A stretch of DNA of 64,000 bases from Perognathus longimembris pacificus. Lineage: Eukaryota; Chordata; Mammalia; Rodentia; Heteromyidae. Under the pieces are notes generated by a model. That model was not told the origin of the DNA and did not search any database. It saw only the letters and a program-made list of their open reading frames with translations. The DNA lies in NCBI RefSeq assembly GCF_023159225.1, contig NC_063173.1, positions 11,694,852 to 11,758,851 of the forward strand, in the 5' to 3' direction. This document shows positions 43,271-53,890 of this stretch, one piece after another. Every line of letters starts with the position of its first letter. Positions within the stretch are counted from its first letter, which is position 1. The position numbers were made by a program, and so were the translations under genes.

Positions 43271-44689
43271 TTTTCCTTTTACATATTAAGAAAAACCAGC
43301 TGAAAGAGGCTTCGAGACTGATTGGAAACTCAAAGCTAGACAGAGGAGGAACCATATGTCTAACTCATGTATGCTGGATCCTGAACTCTAGAAACATCAT
43401 CCTTCCACCCAAACTGACTATTCTACTCTTCGGTGCCTGGTTTTCAGAGCTGTAACCATAGCACAGTTCCAGGTGGAAGATTATCTCAGAGTCCTACATA
43501 GGTACTCAGGCTTCTCTGCCACATCTCAGGATTGGCAGTCATCAGCTTACACAACTACTCAGCCCTTCATAGAACATGTTCCTGAAACTTCACTAAATTG
43601 TGCAGTGTCGGAAGACAGGACCTAGTCTGCTATTCTCCTGCTACAATTGTGGAAACTGAGGCTGAGAGGAAATGATGTGTCAGAGTTCATACTCAGCAAG
43701 TGCCTGACAAAGAGAAGCCTAGAATTTGATTTCCTGACTCCTAATATCAAAACAATGTGTCTGCTAACTCTTACCACAGTCCTAGAGCTAACTAATCACC
43801 ACCCCCAACTTCTGAGCTGTTATATTTACTTTCTGGAAGAGGAACAAACTAACTAGACAATTCCCCTACCCCAGTACCTGTCTCTTAAGGATTTGCCTCT
43901 GGCCTTAAGTCCCTGGGACCCTATAACTCCCTGGCCTTGTATGACCCCATTCACAGCACTGACCTTTGGTCTAGGTACTGAAATGGGGAGTTCCTTTGGG
44001 GCAGAACCTTGGTCTTATCTAGAGATTTACTCATGATTAAGCTCAGAATAAGGGGCTTGCTGAATAGTACTGGAAGAAATCCAAGAGCCTAGTTTTACCA
44101 CAATACACTATGTTCCCTATGAAGATCCTTTGCCTTCCAGTAGCCACCATCCTAAGAGCTAGGATTCTATCGGGAGAGCTGGCTAGAGGGGATACTCCCC
44201 TAGGGCTGATTGGAAGGCTATGTTGAAAGGATCAATTTAGGGAGGAGCAAAGATGGCAGGATTGGGAAGGGAAGAGAGGGTAGGGAAAAGTGAGTGGGGT
44301 AGAATGGAAGTAACTGGGGGAGGGCGGCTTACAAAGTGCATTGCGGGATGCTTTGACTTGGTGGGGTCCAGGCAGGGAACAGCTGGCATTAGGGTGTGCT
44401 GACAAGCATTCCTGAGTAGTCTGTTCCAATGTAGGTAAGGGATAGTAATAGGCAGGAGAGGGAGTGGACAGGGCTGTGGACTTAAGCTGCAGGAAGTGTT
44501 GGAGTTTCTTGGTACAGTGTGGGCAGGTGATCTAGTGACCACCTTCTCTGGAGAGAGCCTTGAGTGGTGTCAATTTGCCCTGGATCTGGGGCAGAGGGGC
44601 TTCTCCTATCATAGCACTGACAATCTTCTGCATACTTTGCTTCCCTACAATTTCTTCCAGGAAGCCTGTGGAATATCAGACAAGCTGGT

Positions 44690-44692
<3 letters not shown>
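43271..44692. other. Unique intergenic sequence with a MIR
   Basis: A plus-strand MIR-like segment (tggaaactgaggctgagagg) lies within about 43580-43720. The rest is unique. Open frames up to about 100 codons overlap on both strands without recognisable content. Confidence 0.5.
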
Positions 44693-44741
<49 letters not shown>

Positions 44742-44958
44742 GGTCCTGAGGCTCGAACTCAGGGCCTGGGCACTGTCCTTGAACTTTTTTGCTCTACTAT
44801 TTGAGCCACAGCTCCACTTTATGAATTTTTTGTGCTTCATTGGGTGGTGAGTCTCACTGATTTTCTTGCTTGGGCTTGGCTTTGAAATGTGATCCTCAGG
44901 TCAGAGTGTCCTGAATAGTTAGGATTACAGACACAAGCCACTAACACCCAGCCCCATG
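44693..44958 (-). repeat. (GT)n microsatellite plus 7SL-Geo SINE
   Basis: About 23 GT units (44695-44740) run straight into the tail end of a minus-strand copy (tggtcctgaggctcgaac) whose head ends near 44953. Confidence 0.9.
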
Positions 44959-45289
44959 GAAGCTTTTGAACCTGGTTCTGAGTGAACCTTACAGTTGTAT
45001 ACAGTGTATACAGTGTATTGGGAGAGGTGTCCTACAGCACACTAAAGGGAGGGCTCAGCTTCAGAAGCCAGAGGGAGCCTGGGCCAGACCTGGTTCTCCT
45101 TTATTAACTATGTGACCTTAGATAGGTCATTCTGTCTCTGAGCTTATGAAATCTGTAAAATGGGGTCATATATATTATGAGTGTTTGTTGTGAAGGTTGG
45201 GAACAATGTAAATAATATGTCTATCTCAATGACCCAAACATACAGGCAGTGGTAGCTATTAACTTCTTTCTAGGGTAAGAATTCTATAT
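44959..45289. other. Intergenic DNA with a MIR
   Basis: A minus-strand MIR-like segment (tatgtgaccttagataggtc .. aaaatggggtcatata) lies at about 45095-45230. Confidence 0.65.
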
Positions 45290-45515
45290 GTGACTAGCTG
45301 CTGGCTCACACCTGTAATCCTAGTTACTCAGGAAGCTGAGATCTGAGGATTGGGGTTTGAAGCCGGTTTGGGCAGGAAAGTCCGTGAGACTCATTTCTAG
45401 CTAACCACCAAGAAGCTGGGAAGTATGGCTCAAGTGGCAGGAGTGCCAGCCTTGGGCAGAAAAGGCTAAGGAACAGTGTCCATGCCCTGACTTCAGGCCC
45501 CAGGATAGGCACAAA
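45290..45515 (+). repeat. 7SL-Geo SINE
   Basis: Complete plus-strand copy from ctgctggctcacacctgtaa to caggccccaggataggcac. Confidence 0.86.
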
Positions 45516-46065
45516 ACAAAACTTAAAGAAAGAAAAATAAGGAAATAAAATTCCACCTGTGGCTCTTTGATGGAAGGGAGACAGTATTTGCTTCTGTAGT
45601 CCCAGGGATGAGGAACATCCACTCTTGGGACATCTCTGCCTACAAAATCTTTTTCCTGAGACCCAACTGAGGCCTGGCCTAGTTCTGTCTCTCAGGCCAC
45701 AGTGCATGCTAATCTGCATTTCTCCTAAAGAATCTCAAGAGATTGTACTGGTAACACAGTGCTGGCCTGTATTGAAGAAACAAGGCTCTGGAAATCCCTA
45801 CTTGTTCAGAGGAGTCCTTTATTTTCATTTTTTAAAATTATAAATGAGTATCTTTAAGTAGTTGTACAAAGAAGTTACCCTTTAACAAATCTGCTTATTA
45901 AATAAAATGCATTTTGATTGATGTCACTCCTTTATCATCCCTTCTCATCCCTCCAGCTGAAGGCATTTAAAATCAGGCTTATAGAAGTCACAGAAATCCT
46001 TTGCTCTGTCCCATAGTTTAGAATGTATGGGCTTTATGTTTATGTTCTTTTATTTGTTTTGTTTT
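45516..46065. other. Unique intergenic sequence
   Basis: No feature is recognised. Confidence 0.4.
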
Positions 46066-46260
46066 TGTTGCCAGTCCTGGGGCATGGACTCAGGGCCTGA
46101 GCACTGTCCCTGGTTTCTTTTTGCTCAAGGCTAGCACTCTACCACTTGAGCCACAGTACTACTTCTGGCTTTTATCTATATATGTGGTGCGGAGGAATCG
46201 AACCCAGGGCTTCATGTATACGAGGAGAGCACTCTACCACTAGGCCATATTCCCAGCCCT
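46066..46260 (-). repeat. ID-Geo SINE
   Basis: Complete minus-strand dimer from ttgccagtcctggggcatgg to ggccatattcccagccct. Confidence 0.92.
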
Positions 46261-46331
46261 CTCCCAGCTCTTTTAAACATTCTCCATGGAGGACCATTCC
46301 TTATGAAAGAATTGGGTTCTAGGCATTCAAC

Positions 46332-46448
46332 TTTTGGTGTTTTGAGACAAGATTCTCATTGTGTAGCTGGCCTCAAACTTGCAATCCTCTTGCTTCAGCC
46401 TTCTGAGTGCTGGGGTCACAGGTGTACTTTATCATGCCCAGTATCACT
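46332..46448 (-). repeat. B1 SINE
   Basis: tttgagacaagattctcatt, gtgtagctggcctcaaactt and gagtgctggggtcacaggtg identify a minus-strand B1 monomer. Confidence 0.85.
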
Positions 46449-46545
46449 TACCTTATTCTGCAAAAGGACTCCAGAGAAGGCCTAGTAGGTCAATGGTCTA
46501 GGCTGGATCCTAAATCTCTCAACATCCAGCATCTTTATACCCTTG

Positions 46546-47079
46546 GTATTTGTTGTAGGGGGCAGGGCTGACTCCATTTTGATTAGGGAAACATGGCAGG
46601 AAATATTGGGGGGATTAGATCAACCTGATCCCCAAATTTTGCTTCTGTAAATGGCTTGCTTGTTATTTGCTCTACCCCGTGTTAACTTCTTACATCTGTG
46701 CCACGCTTGCTTTGTTGCACGCTCTACCTCCTGCATCAACCTCCTACATCTGTGAAGTTATTGTGTGCTCTACCCCCTGCGTCAAGCCCCTACATCCGTG
46801 CTACGCTTTTACCTTTATAAATCCCAATTTGAGGACTGCTCGGGGTCATGGTGGCAGCTCCGGAGTCTACACCGTGTTCCTGGCCAGTCAGACCACTTTT
46901 CACTGGTGTAGTTTCAGATCCCGAGTCTGTGCTGCGTCCCTGGCCAGTCAGTTCGCTTTTTGCTTCCCCAATAAGTCCATCTTTTTGCTTGAGACTGTCT
47001 CTCAGTGGTGAACTCCTGGAGGGATGGGGAATCCCCTCCCCCTCGAACCCCGTAATATTTCTAACCCCATAACAGTATT
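46546..47079 (+). mobile_element. Solo LTR with GTATT target duplication
   Basis: The LTR spans 46551-47074 (524 bp), begins TGTTGTAGGG and ends CCCCATAACA, flanked by GTATT at 46546-46550 and 47075-47079. A TATA-like ctttataaatccc lies at about 46812. The poly(A) signal is the weak AATAAG in cccaataagtcc (about 46968), followed by a T-rich stretch. The internal 'gagtctgtgctgcgtccctggccagtc' motif (positions about 46923-46949) occurs in a related form upstream (about 46862-46890), so the U3/R region carries a short duplication. It resembles the LTR at about 6515-7130. Confidence 0.88.
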
Positions 47080-47392
47080 CACTTTTTGAGGAGGGAGGTA
47101 AAAGGAGGATAATGTCTTGGCCAGAGCAGTTGCATCCAACTCTTTGTTAGTCTCCTGCTGTGTTCATGGAGGGCACTGCATCTGAGCAAGTGCTGCGAAT
47201 CCCTCCCCTACAAGTCCAGTGTCATTCATGGGATGGTTGGTCTAAAAATTGGCCTTGGTGTAACATAGGCTGATGCTGTCCAGCTCAACCCTATATTCCC
47301 AGTGCTCCACAAGCTTTGAGTAGAGCAGGATGGTAGTATATATTCTTTGAACAAATGACAAATCTTGAGCAATCAATGGTTTTATTTTTTTC
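47080..47392. other. Unique intergenic segment
   Basis: No feature is recognised. Confidence 0.4.
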
Positions 47393-47624
47393 TTTTGCCT
47401 CTCCTAGGGCTTAAACTCTGTCTGAGGGCTGTCCTGAGCTTCTTTTGCTCAACTGGAACACTCTACCACTTGAGGCACGGTACCACTTCCGGAGTTTTCT
47501 GAGTAGTTTATTGGAGATAAGTCTCACGGAGTTTCCTGCCTGGGCTGTCTTTGAACCATGATCCTTAGATCTTAGCATCCTGAGTAGCTAGGATTATAGG
47601 CGTGAGCCACCCACACCCAGCTTA
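47393..47624 (-). repeat. 7SL-Geo SINE, last one before the promoter zone
   Basis: Complete minus-strand copy ending at gcgtgagccacccacaccc. Confidence 0.87.
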
Positions 47625-49040
47625 ACAAATGGTATTTCTTGAGTACTATGTGTGGGGTCCTGTTAGGAGAAATTCTCCTTAATTCAACAAATGTGTGAGG
47701 AAGGCATTATGTCCCCACGTTTTAAGTGAGGAAATGAAGCCTTAACATCAGGAAATAACTAGCTTAAGGCTCCACAATGGTGAGGGCTGAGACTGGAGCC
47801 CAGTTTTGCTACCTCTGGCTCTAGCTAGCGGTGGCCCCCAGGCACCAACCGGTTTGCTTGCCCCAAGGCCTTTCCTGATGTACTTGAGGGCTCTGGTGGA
47901 GGGTTGACTTTTGAATGCCTTCAAGGAAACTAGAAACTGAAAGACTGGTCTCCTAGTTTGTACTAAGTTCTAGATCTATCTGACTCCAGCAGAGCCATGA
48001 ATCTTTTTTCCTGCACAAGAAAATAGTCTAACTCAATGCAAACCACCTGGGTTCAAATTCCACTGTCCCAATTTTTGGCCACTTGTGGCCATCTGGCAAG
48101 TTACCCTGTTCTATCCAGACTTCAATGACCTTCCTCTTTGGCCTGAATTGCACTTGAGAACAGCTGAGACTCCCAACTTCCGGAAAACTGGTGGGTGACC
48201 CAGCTCACCCTCCTCATACATAGCCCTGTATTTCAGAACAACTTAGGTATGAGGAAGAGGTATTTTCACTTTTAAGGAGCGCAAAAGGAGCAAACACCAC
48301 TCCTTCAGCTGATCTGGTCAGATTAGTAAGGGGTGTGGAAGGATCTTAGTTTAACCCAGGCTATCAGGCTGTGACAAGCGGGGTAGACTTACAGATAAGG
48401 GCTTCCCCCATGCCCTTTGCTGTATCCTCTACTTTTCCCTATGGTTATCATGCATCCTTCTTCCCTTCTTTCCCCTCTTCCTTTTTATGTGGTGCTGAGG
48501 ATGAACTCAAGGCCTTCACGATGCTAGGTAAGCTACTCCTGTCTCCAGTTCCTGCATCAGTTTCTTTACAACCTATAGAACCTTTCCTGCCCCCAGAGAT
48601 TCCAGTTCTGCCGTGTGACCTTCAGAATGTCTCCAGTTCTCTGCAGACAATAGCCTTCACCCATGACATGGGGGCCTTAAGACCATTCTGTTCTCTTCCA
48701 GCAGAGATTCCGGTGACCTCCTCTTGGGTGCACTACAGTAGAGCCATTTGTTCTTTTGCAGGACAATTGCTTACCTCCTCCACCCCAACCCCATATCTTA
48801 ACGGCCTGGCACTTGCGATCAGTTGCAAAAAGGACTCCATGCTCAATCTAGATTTTCGTGGTAGGGATCCAGAGAAAAGACACACACACACACACAAAGC
48901 TCTCCCAAACAAAAAACGGGTACTCCCTTATTGTCACCGGCATGCTGACCCCTCCCCATTGCAAAAAAATAAAATAAAATAAAATCGCACTTCGAGCCTC
49001 CCACCCCTATCACACCTCCCCACACAAACGCCGCATGCAG
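47625..49040. other. FCHSD2 upstream flank with MIR remnants
   Basis: A MIR-like plus-strand piece (tgaggaaatgaagccttaac .. tggagcccag) lies at about 47690-47810 and a minus-strand one (ctgggttcaaattccactgt) at about 48045-48140. An ID-like minus fragment (tgtggtgctgaggatgaact) lies at about 48487-48545. The 203-codon open frame at 48371-48982 spans that ID fragment and a CA run and is not credible as a gene. Confidence 0.6.
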
Positions 49041-49585
49041 GTCCCTGAAGCCAGCAGGAGGCGGGGGCGGCCTGTGCGCGTGCGTCGGCGCCGAGCCCTC
49101 TCCCGCCCACGTGCGCGCCCCCGGCCGGAGACGCGCACCGCGGCCGGCTGGCGGGAAAGCGCGCGGGAAGCCCCCGGCTGCCTCTCCGTGTGGGGGGAGG
49201 GAGGACTTGGAGGCGTTCGGAACGTGCCACTCTCAGTGAGAACGGGGGGACTTTCGCGCTCCTTGGGTTTTCCTACTCCTCCCATCCGTTCACCATTCCG
49301 TTAGTTCCCCCTGCGCCCCCCCCCACCCCCCCAGCACAGTGCGGAGCCCCGCGCCGCGACCTCGCTCGCTCGCTCGCTCGCAAGCTGCAGCCTGGCTCGG
49401 GGCCTCGGAAGCCGGCGAAGGATCGCGCTGTTCCCACCGCCGCCGGAGCGGGGCGCTGCACGGCGCAGCGCGGCCGGAAATTCCCGCGGCCTGAGTGGCG
49501 GAGCTCTAGCTGGGAGCGCGGCGCCGCCTTCCTCCACGCCGGGTCGGGCGGGGGCGTTGAGCGCCGCGAGGGCCGGGCTGCCCGA

Positions 49586-49611
49586 GGGGGTGGGGTGGGG
49601 AGGGGTGGGGG
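49586..49611 (+). promoter_or_regulatory. G-quadruplex motif upstream of exon 1
   Basis: Five G runs of 4-5 separated by single T or A loops, about 420 bp before the FCHSD2 start codon on the coding strand. Single-base loops predict a very stable parallel quadruplex. Confidence 0.8.
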
Positions 49612-50013
49612 CGCCGCCGCCGCCGCCGCCGCGGCGGGCGGGGAGCGCGGGCGACGCGGCTGCTGTTCCCTAGCGGCTCCGCGAGCCGGGAGACCCTCGC
49701 GCCCCCCGCTCCCGGCCCCCGCCCCCTCGCGGTCTCCGCCTCCTTTCCCTCACACACCCCCCGGGCTGCCCGGGCCCCAGGCCTTCCCCCGCGCTCCTCC
49801 TCCGTCCTCTTCACACACTCGCTCCGACCTGGGTCCTTTTGCTGCCCGCCGGCCTGGCAGCCTCCGGGGCGAGTCCTCCTCGGGCTCCCTTTCACACACA
49901 CACACACACACACACGCACGCACGCACGCGCCCTCGCTCGCAGGGCGGCCCCCTCTTCCCCAGCCTCCCTCCTGACCGACCGTCCTTTAAAGGCCGCCGT
50001 CGGGGAAGGATTG

Positions 50014-50050
50014 ATGTCCCTTCAGCATCATGCAGCCGCCGCCGAGGAAG
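50014..50050 (+). promoter_or_regulatory. Upstream ORF overlapping the FCHSD2 start codon (exon 1 part)
   Basis: An ATG at 50014, 16 nt before the main ATG and in another frame, opens MSLQHHAAAAEEG. It crosses the splice junction and ends at a TGA in exon 2 (51788-51790), 24 codons in all. Its context is weak (T at -3, T at +4) and the main ATG has A at -3, so leaky scanning would be needed for, and would permit, FCHSD2 translation. Confidence 0.7.
50030..50050 (+). CDS. FCHSD2: FCHSD2 coding exon 1
   Basis: The ATG at 50030 encodes MQPPPRK and is followed by the donor AAG|gtaagg at 50051. Spliced in phase 0 to 51753, the protein continues VKVTQELKNIQVEQM, the known N-terminus of FCHSD2 (about 740 residues in human). 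FCHSD2 is an F-BAR and double-SH3 protein that binds phosphoinositide-rich membrane and promotes N-WASP/Arp2/3 actin assembly at clathrin-coated pits. Only the first 7 residues, ahead of the F-BAR fold, are in this exon. The start is chosen because it splices in frame, has A at -3, and matches the family N-terminus. An out-of-frame upstream ATG 16 nt earlier may dampen translation. The exon sits in the middle of a CpG island. Confidence 0.92.
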
Positions 50051-51752
50051 GTAAGGACGCCGCGGGAGGGCTTCGGAGCTTGGAAGGGATGCCGACCGGG
50101 GACGCGACCCGGGCCACCCCTGCGCCCCCTCCCCCTTCTTCCCGCGAGGGGCCGTGACCGCGGTCGCCGGGGGGGGGGGCTTGTCACTGAGTTGCCGCCG
50201 GCTCCTGGCGGGGTGGGGGGGGTGGGGTGGGGTGGGGGCGCGCGTGCGAGGTGCCTTTCCATCCGAGGGGCAGCCGGGACGCCGGTAGCGCTGGAACCCC
50301 ACCCCCCACCCCGTTCCCCCAACCCGGTATTTTGCAAGAGTTTTGGGTGTGTATTTAGGTGTGTGCGCCCGCGTGGTCATGCTGCCCACTGCAGAATGCA
50401 TTCCCCGGGCTGCACCGAGGGGAGGCAGGGGGGAGCCCCTGCAGATTTGCAGAGCCCCAGTACGTGTGTGATTGTTTAGTCTGCACCAGGTTGGAGCCCA
50501 CGAGACGGTTGTCGCCACCCCTGCGTGTTTTATTTGTGTGTGTGTGTGGGGGGGGTTGGTTCAAGCCCAGCGGTAAGGTTTGGCCTGTCTCTCCCCCCCC
50601 CCCCCACCCCTTTTCCCGGGACTGCCGTAAAGAAGTTGGAACAGTCACCGCCCTTCCACCCCAAGGAAAAGCAAATTGACGGATCCTGCCTTTCTCTCTC
50701 TCCCCCCCTACCCCGCCCCGCCCCGCTTCTGGCTAGGGGGCCAGGAAACCGAGGCACTTCCCCCAGGAAAGCGAGTTCGCGGCGCGGTCTGGGCTTGGAT
50801 GGCCGGGGTGGGAGTGACCGGTGCTCCGGGCTAGTGAGCAGCTTCCCTGGCGTTCCAGTCCTGCGGATGGGTACTGGTTATCCACTCCGGGCGCTGGATG
50901 GAGGAGGCCGGCCGTTCTGCCCTCCTCGTATGGCACACATTTGCCATACTAATTCACTTGTCTCTGCTTTCTCTTCTTTCCCCCCTTTAAATGTGTGTTT
51001 CTCCAGCCGACTCTTTTTCTTTCGCGTATGTACCTACCACCTCTCCGGTGGCCAGCATTCCACTACTGGAACCTCGAACCCTGGGGTCCAGCCTTGTGGT
51101 CGCGGCTTTGGCCAGCTGGCAGTTGTGGCTCTCGATGTTTCAAGTGGAGCCACCATGGGGCCTGGCTTGCTGGGTTAATTTAAAAGCACTGTATATGCTG
51201 GAAGGTCACTTTTGGCGTTCTCCTTTGTGAGAAAGATTGTGGTTTGATGGGCTGTCAGTGAATGGAGGGCATCATCCCCAGCCTGTGTTTTCTCCCAGCC
51301 ATTGTGGAATAATTTATGTAGTTGATTCATGCATATTATTTCACGTTGGTATACATTTTGTTTGTTAGGTCCCATTTATCCTCTGCTCATCTCTCCTAGT
51401 GGTTAATATCTGCATCTTTTTTGGGGGGTGGGTGGGCATGAGAAGAAATGGAAAAGAGGTTCTTTTAAAACTGCAAGAAGACCCGGGTATGTATTGAGCT
51501 ATGCATTAAGTAGAATGCCCACTATATTTTGCAACTCTTTAAATCTGTCATTTTAATACTTGTGCACAAAATGTGTATTCAGCCCGTTTCTGATTATTTG
51601 TCTATTAAGTATCATTAGTAGTAAAGCTTAGGTGGCAAATAATGGATTTATGGTCTTCAAGGAGAGTGGAGCAAAAGGTACATATTAAGCGTTTTAAGTA
51701 TTTTGTACTTCAAGTTGTAATAAGGCTTGCATAAATATATGGTTTATTCTAG
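50051..51752 (+). other. FCHSD2: FCHSD2 intron 1
   Basis: A 1702-bp GT-AG intron. The first 0.8 kb is part of the CpG island and holds G- and C-homopolymer runs (50169-50179 and 50593-50606) and a strong G-quadruplex motif. The rest is AT-rich and free of recognised SINEs. It ends in ttattctag before exon 2. Confidence 0.9.
50210..50238 (+). promoter_or_regulatory. G-quadruplex motif in intron 1
   Basis: G runs of 4, 8, 4, 4 and 5 with single-T loops, 160 nt downstream of the exon 1 donor on the coding strand. In the transcript it would be an RNA quadruplex close to the first 5' splice site. Confidence 0.8.
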
Positions 51753-51850
51753 GTGAAAGTTACACAAGAGCTGAAAAACATTCAAGTTGAGCAGATGACA
51801 AGACTTCAAGCCAAACATCAAGCAGAATGTGATTTGCTTGAAGATATGAG
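51753..51850 (+). CDS. FCHSD2: FCHSD2 coding exon 2
   Basis: A 98-nt exon bounded by ttattctag|GTGAAAG and ATATGAG|gtaagg. It encodes residues 8-39 (VKVTQELKNIQVEQMTRLQA, then KHQAECDLLEDM) plus two bases of the arginine codon at 40, so it ends in phase 2. This is the start of the F-BAR (FCH) domain, a helical region that dimerises and binds curved membrane. From memory the human protein has K rather than R before LQAKHQ, an ordinary species difference. Exon 3 is not found before the right edge. Confidence 0.95.
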
Positions 51851-52383
51851 GTAAGGTTATAGTAAATAGTTTGAGAACTTATTGCTGTTTCCAAGGACCT
51901 TTGAGTTGCCAAGCTCTTGGATCTGATGATGGAATTTCCTTTTGGGTTTCCTGCTTTAAGACTGTTAGAACTTTTACTTAGCTGGAAATGTAACTGCAAT
52001 TACCACAGAATAAACTTCCTTCAGTGGAGGAACCTTTAATAGACAGATACTATTAAGAAACAAGGGCCTTCAAAGTTTCAGTCAGATTATGATCAATGAA
52101 ATAAAAATCCTTACATTTTTTTCACTGAATTGTAACAGCTGTTTATTGACATTAGCACTTTAACACAGGTTTGTTTTTTTTTTTAAGCTGACACCTGTAG
52201 TTAATATCTAGGGTGAGTCAGTCAACCTCAGATGATAGTATGTTAGTGCTGTTTGTTACTTCATGACATAACTTTGTCTTTGAATGTTAAATTCAACACA
52301 AACTGTGTTTATCATATTTTGTTGTTGCTTATATTCATAATCAAGATAACTTCGAATTTGATAAGACATCTTCTAACATTGAA

Positions 52384-52490
52384 AGTGAGTATCAGCAATG
52401 GTACATACTTGTACTGAGCCAGGTCGATTACAGGTTCAAGGCTAGCCTGGGCTATAGTATTAAGAGCCTATCTCAAAAATAGAACAAAAG
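52384..52490 (+). repeat. B1-like SINE
   Basis: aatggtacatacttgtactg .. caaggctagcctgggctat .. gagcctatctcaaaaa, diverged 7SL-derived monomer. Confidence 0.7.
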
Positions 52491-52538
52491 ACAAAATGAA
52501 CAAAAAGAAATGAGAATATTGTGAAAATGAAAGGGAAG

Positions 52539-52789
52539 CATGACTTAATTTATTTTATTTATTTTATTTTTTTTTTTTTGCCAGTCGTGGGCCTTGGACT
52601 CAGGGCCTGAGCACTGTCCCTGACTTCTTCCCGCTCAAGGCTAGCACTCTGCCACTTGAGCCACAGCGCCGCTTCTGGCCGTTTTTTCTGTATATGTGGT
52701 GCTGGGGAATCGAACCTAGGGCCTCGTGTATCCGAGGCAGGCACTCTTGCCGCTAGGCTATATCCCCAGCCCCCATGACTTAATTTATT
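52539..52789 (-). repeat. ID-Geo SINE with 16-bp target duplication
   Basis: Body 52555-52773, flanked by catgacttaatttatt at 52539-52554 and 52774-52789. Antisense to FCHSD2. Confidence 0.95.
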
Positions 52790-53064
52790 GAAAGAAATGT
52801 TACTTTTTAACAATCTTACTGTATAAGCTGACAGTTCAACATGGATTTTTATAAAAAGAAAAGATGATTTGCATGTTGAAACAGAGTGGCTGCAATTCAT
52901 ATTTCCTTTGAGTACTACAGTGGCTCAAGTAGTAGCGCGTGGGCCTTGAGTGAAAATTCAAGTGATTGAAAGGTACTCTTATTTTAATTCTGAGCTCTTT
53001 TCTTTCCCCCTTTGTTCTTTTTTTTCTTCTTGTGGCTATAAGGGGGGAAAAAAGGTTCTTTTAA

Positions 53065-53145
53065 GTGGTGCTGGTCGTTGAGCCCCAGGACTTGTGTACA
53101 GTAAGCATGTACTCTACCACCAGCTCTTCTCCCTAGTCCCAATGG
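53065..53145 (-). repeat. ID-like SINE remnant
   Basis: gtggtgctggtcgttgagcc .. agcatgtactctaccaccag resembles a minus-strand ID monomer. Confidence 0.6.
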
Positions 53146-53298
53146 GTTTTTAGATGAAAAAAAACTCCTGTGTAAGATACTTAAAACTTCATGTGGCTAA
53201 AAAATAAAAAAAACCTTAAACATCTGTTAAATAAGTCTACCAATATATTTTTGTAGAAATCTCTAGAGGAAAGAATCCATTTTCAGCAGCATTTTAAA

Positions 53299-53524
53299 AA
53301 AGCAAAATGAGGGCTGGGGATATGGCCTAGTGGCAAGAGAGCTTGCCTCGTATACATGAGGCCCTGGGTTCGATTCCCCAGCACCACATATATAGAAAAC
53401 GGCCAGAAGTGGCGCTGTGGCTCAAGTGGCAGAGTGCTAGCCTTGAGCAAAAAGGAAGCCAGGGACAGTGCTCAGGCCCTGAGTCCAAGGCCCAGGACTG
53501 GCAAAATAAAAAAAGCAAAATGAG
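53299..53524 (+). repeat. ID-Geo SINE
   Basis: Near-consensus plus-strand copy with aaagcaaaatgag on both sides (about 53299-53311 and 53512-53524). Confidence 0.94.
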
Positions 53525-53649
53525 TGTGTGAGTGAAGATTCTGTGTGGAGTGTGGGTGGTCACTCGTCATTAAGTCTTGTTGACTATATGTGTCGTCTAA
53601 GACTCATTACATTCTTTTCTTCTGTTGTCTGTACTTGATGCAAGAGTTT

Positions 53650-53890
53650 AAGGTCCAGACTATGGACTTTGGAGTCAGTGTCAGATTCGTGTCAACTATA
53701 CCTGTCCAGACTGGACATTGGAATCAGTCTCGGATTTATGTCCAGGCTCTGCTACCTTCTAGATGTTCTGGGTTCTGAAAAAATAACTTACTCATTCTAA
53801 GATTCAGTTTTCTTATTTGTAAAATGGGACAGTAGTGGCCTTCATTCACAAGGATTGTGCAGTGAATGTTGGTGTGGTGTGTGTTAGGAA
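53650..53890 (-). repeat. MIR with an internal duplication
   Basis: The minus-strand MIR signature (ctctgctaccttctagatgt, gttttcttatttgtaaaatg) is preceded by a twice-repeated stretch of about 50 bp: ggactttggagtcagtgtca at about 53663 and ggacattggaatcagtctcg at about 53713. Confidence 0.75.

Larger units (their letters stand above)
49040..50880. promoter_or_regulatory. FCHSD2: CpG island / promoter of FCHSD2
   Basis: A sharp rise in GC and CpG density begins near 49040 and fades near 50880, centred on coding exon 1. It contains many GC boxes (ccgccc/gggcgg), an E-box CACGTG at 49108-49113 next to gcgcgc, a CGCT repeat at about 49361-49380, a GCC repeat at about 49613-49633 and a CACA/CACG run at 49892-49929. 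No TATA box is obvious, which fits a broad housekeeping-type promoter. The transcription start cannot be placed exactly by eye; the 5'UTR should lie within about 49300-50029. Confidence 0.9.

Noticed and set aside
48371..48982. 203-codon open frame on the plus strand
   Set aside because: It spans an ID-like SINE remnant and a CA repeat, has no recognisable domain, and has no promoter or splice context.
1..49000. Search for the upstream neighbour P2RY2
   Set aside because: No long single-exon seven-transmembrane frame is present on either strand, so the neighbour must lie outside the window.
49190..49975. 261-codon open frame across the CpG island
   Set aside because: GC-rich sequence with few stop codons gives long frames on both strands here. 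The translation is low-complexity Pro/Arg/Ala and lies in the 5'UTR/promoter region of FCHSD2.
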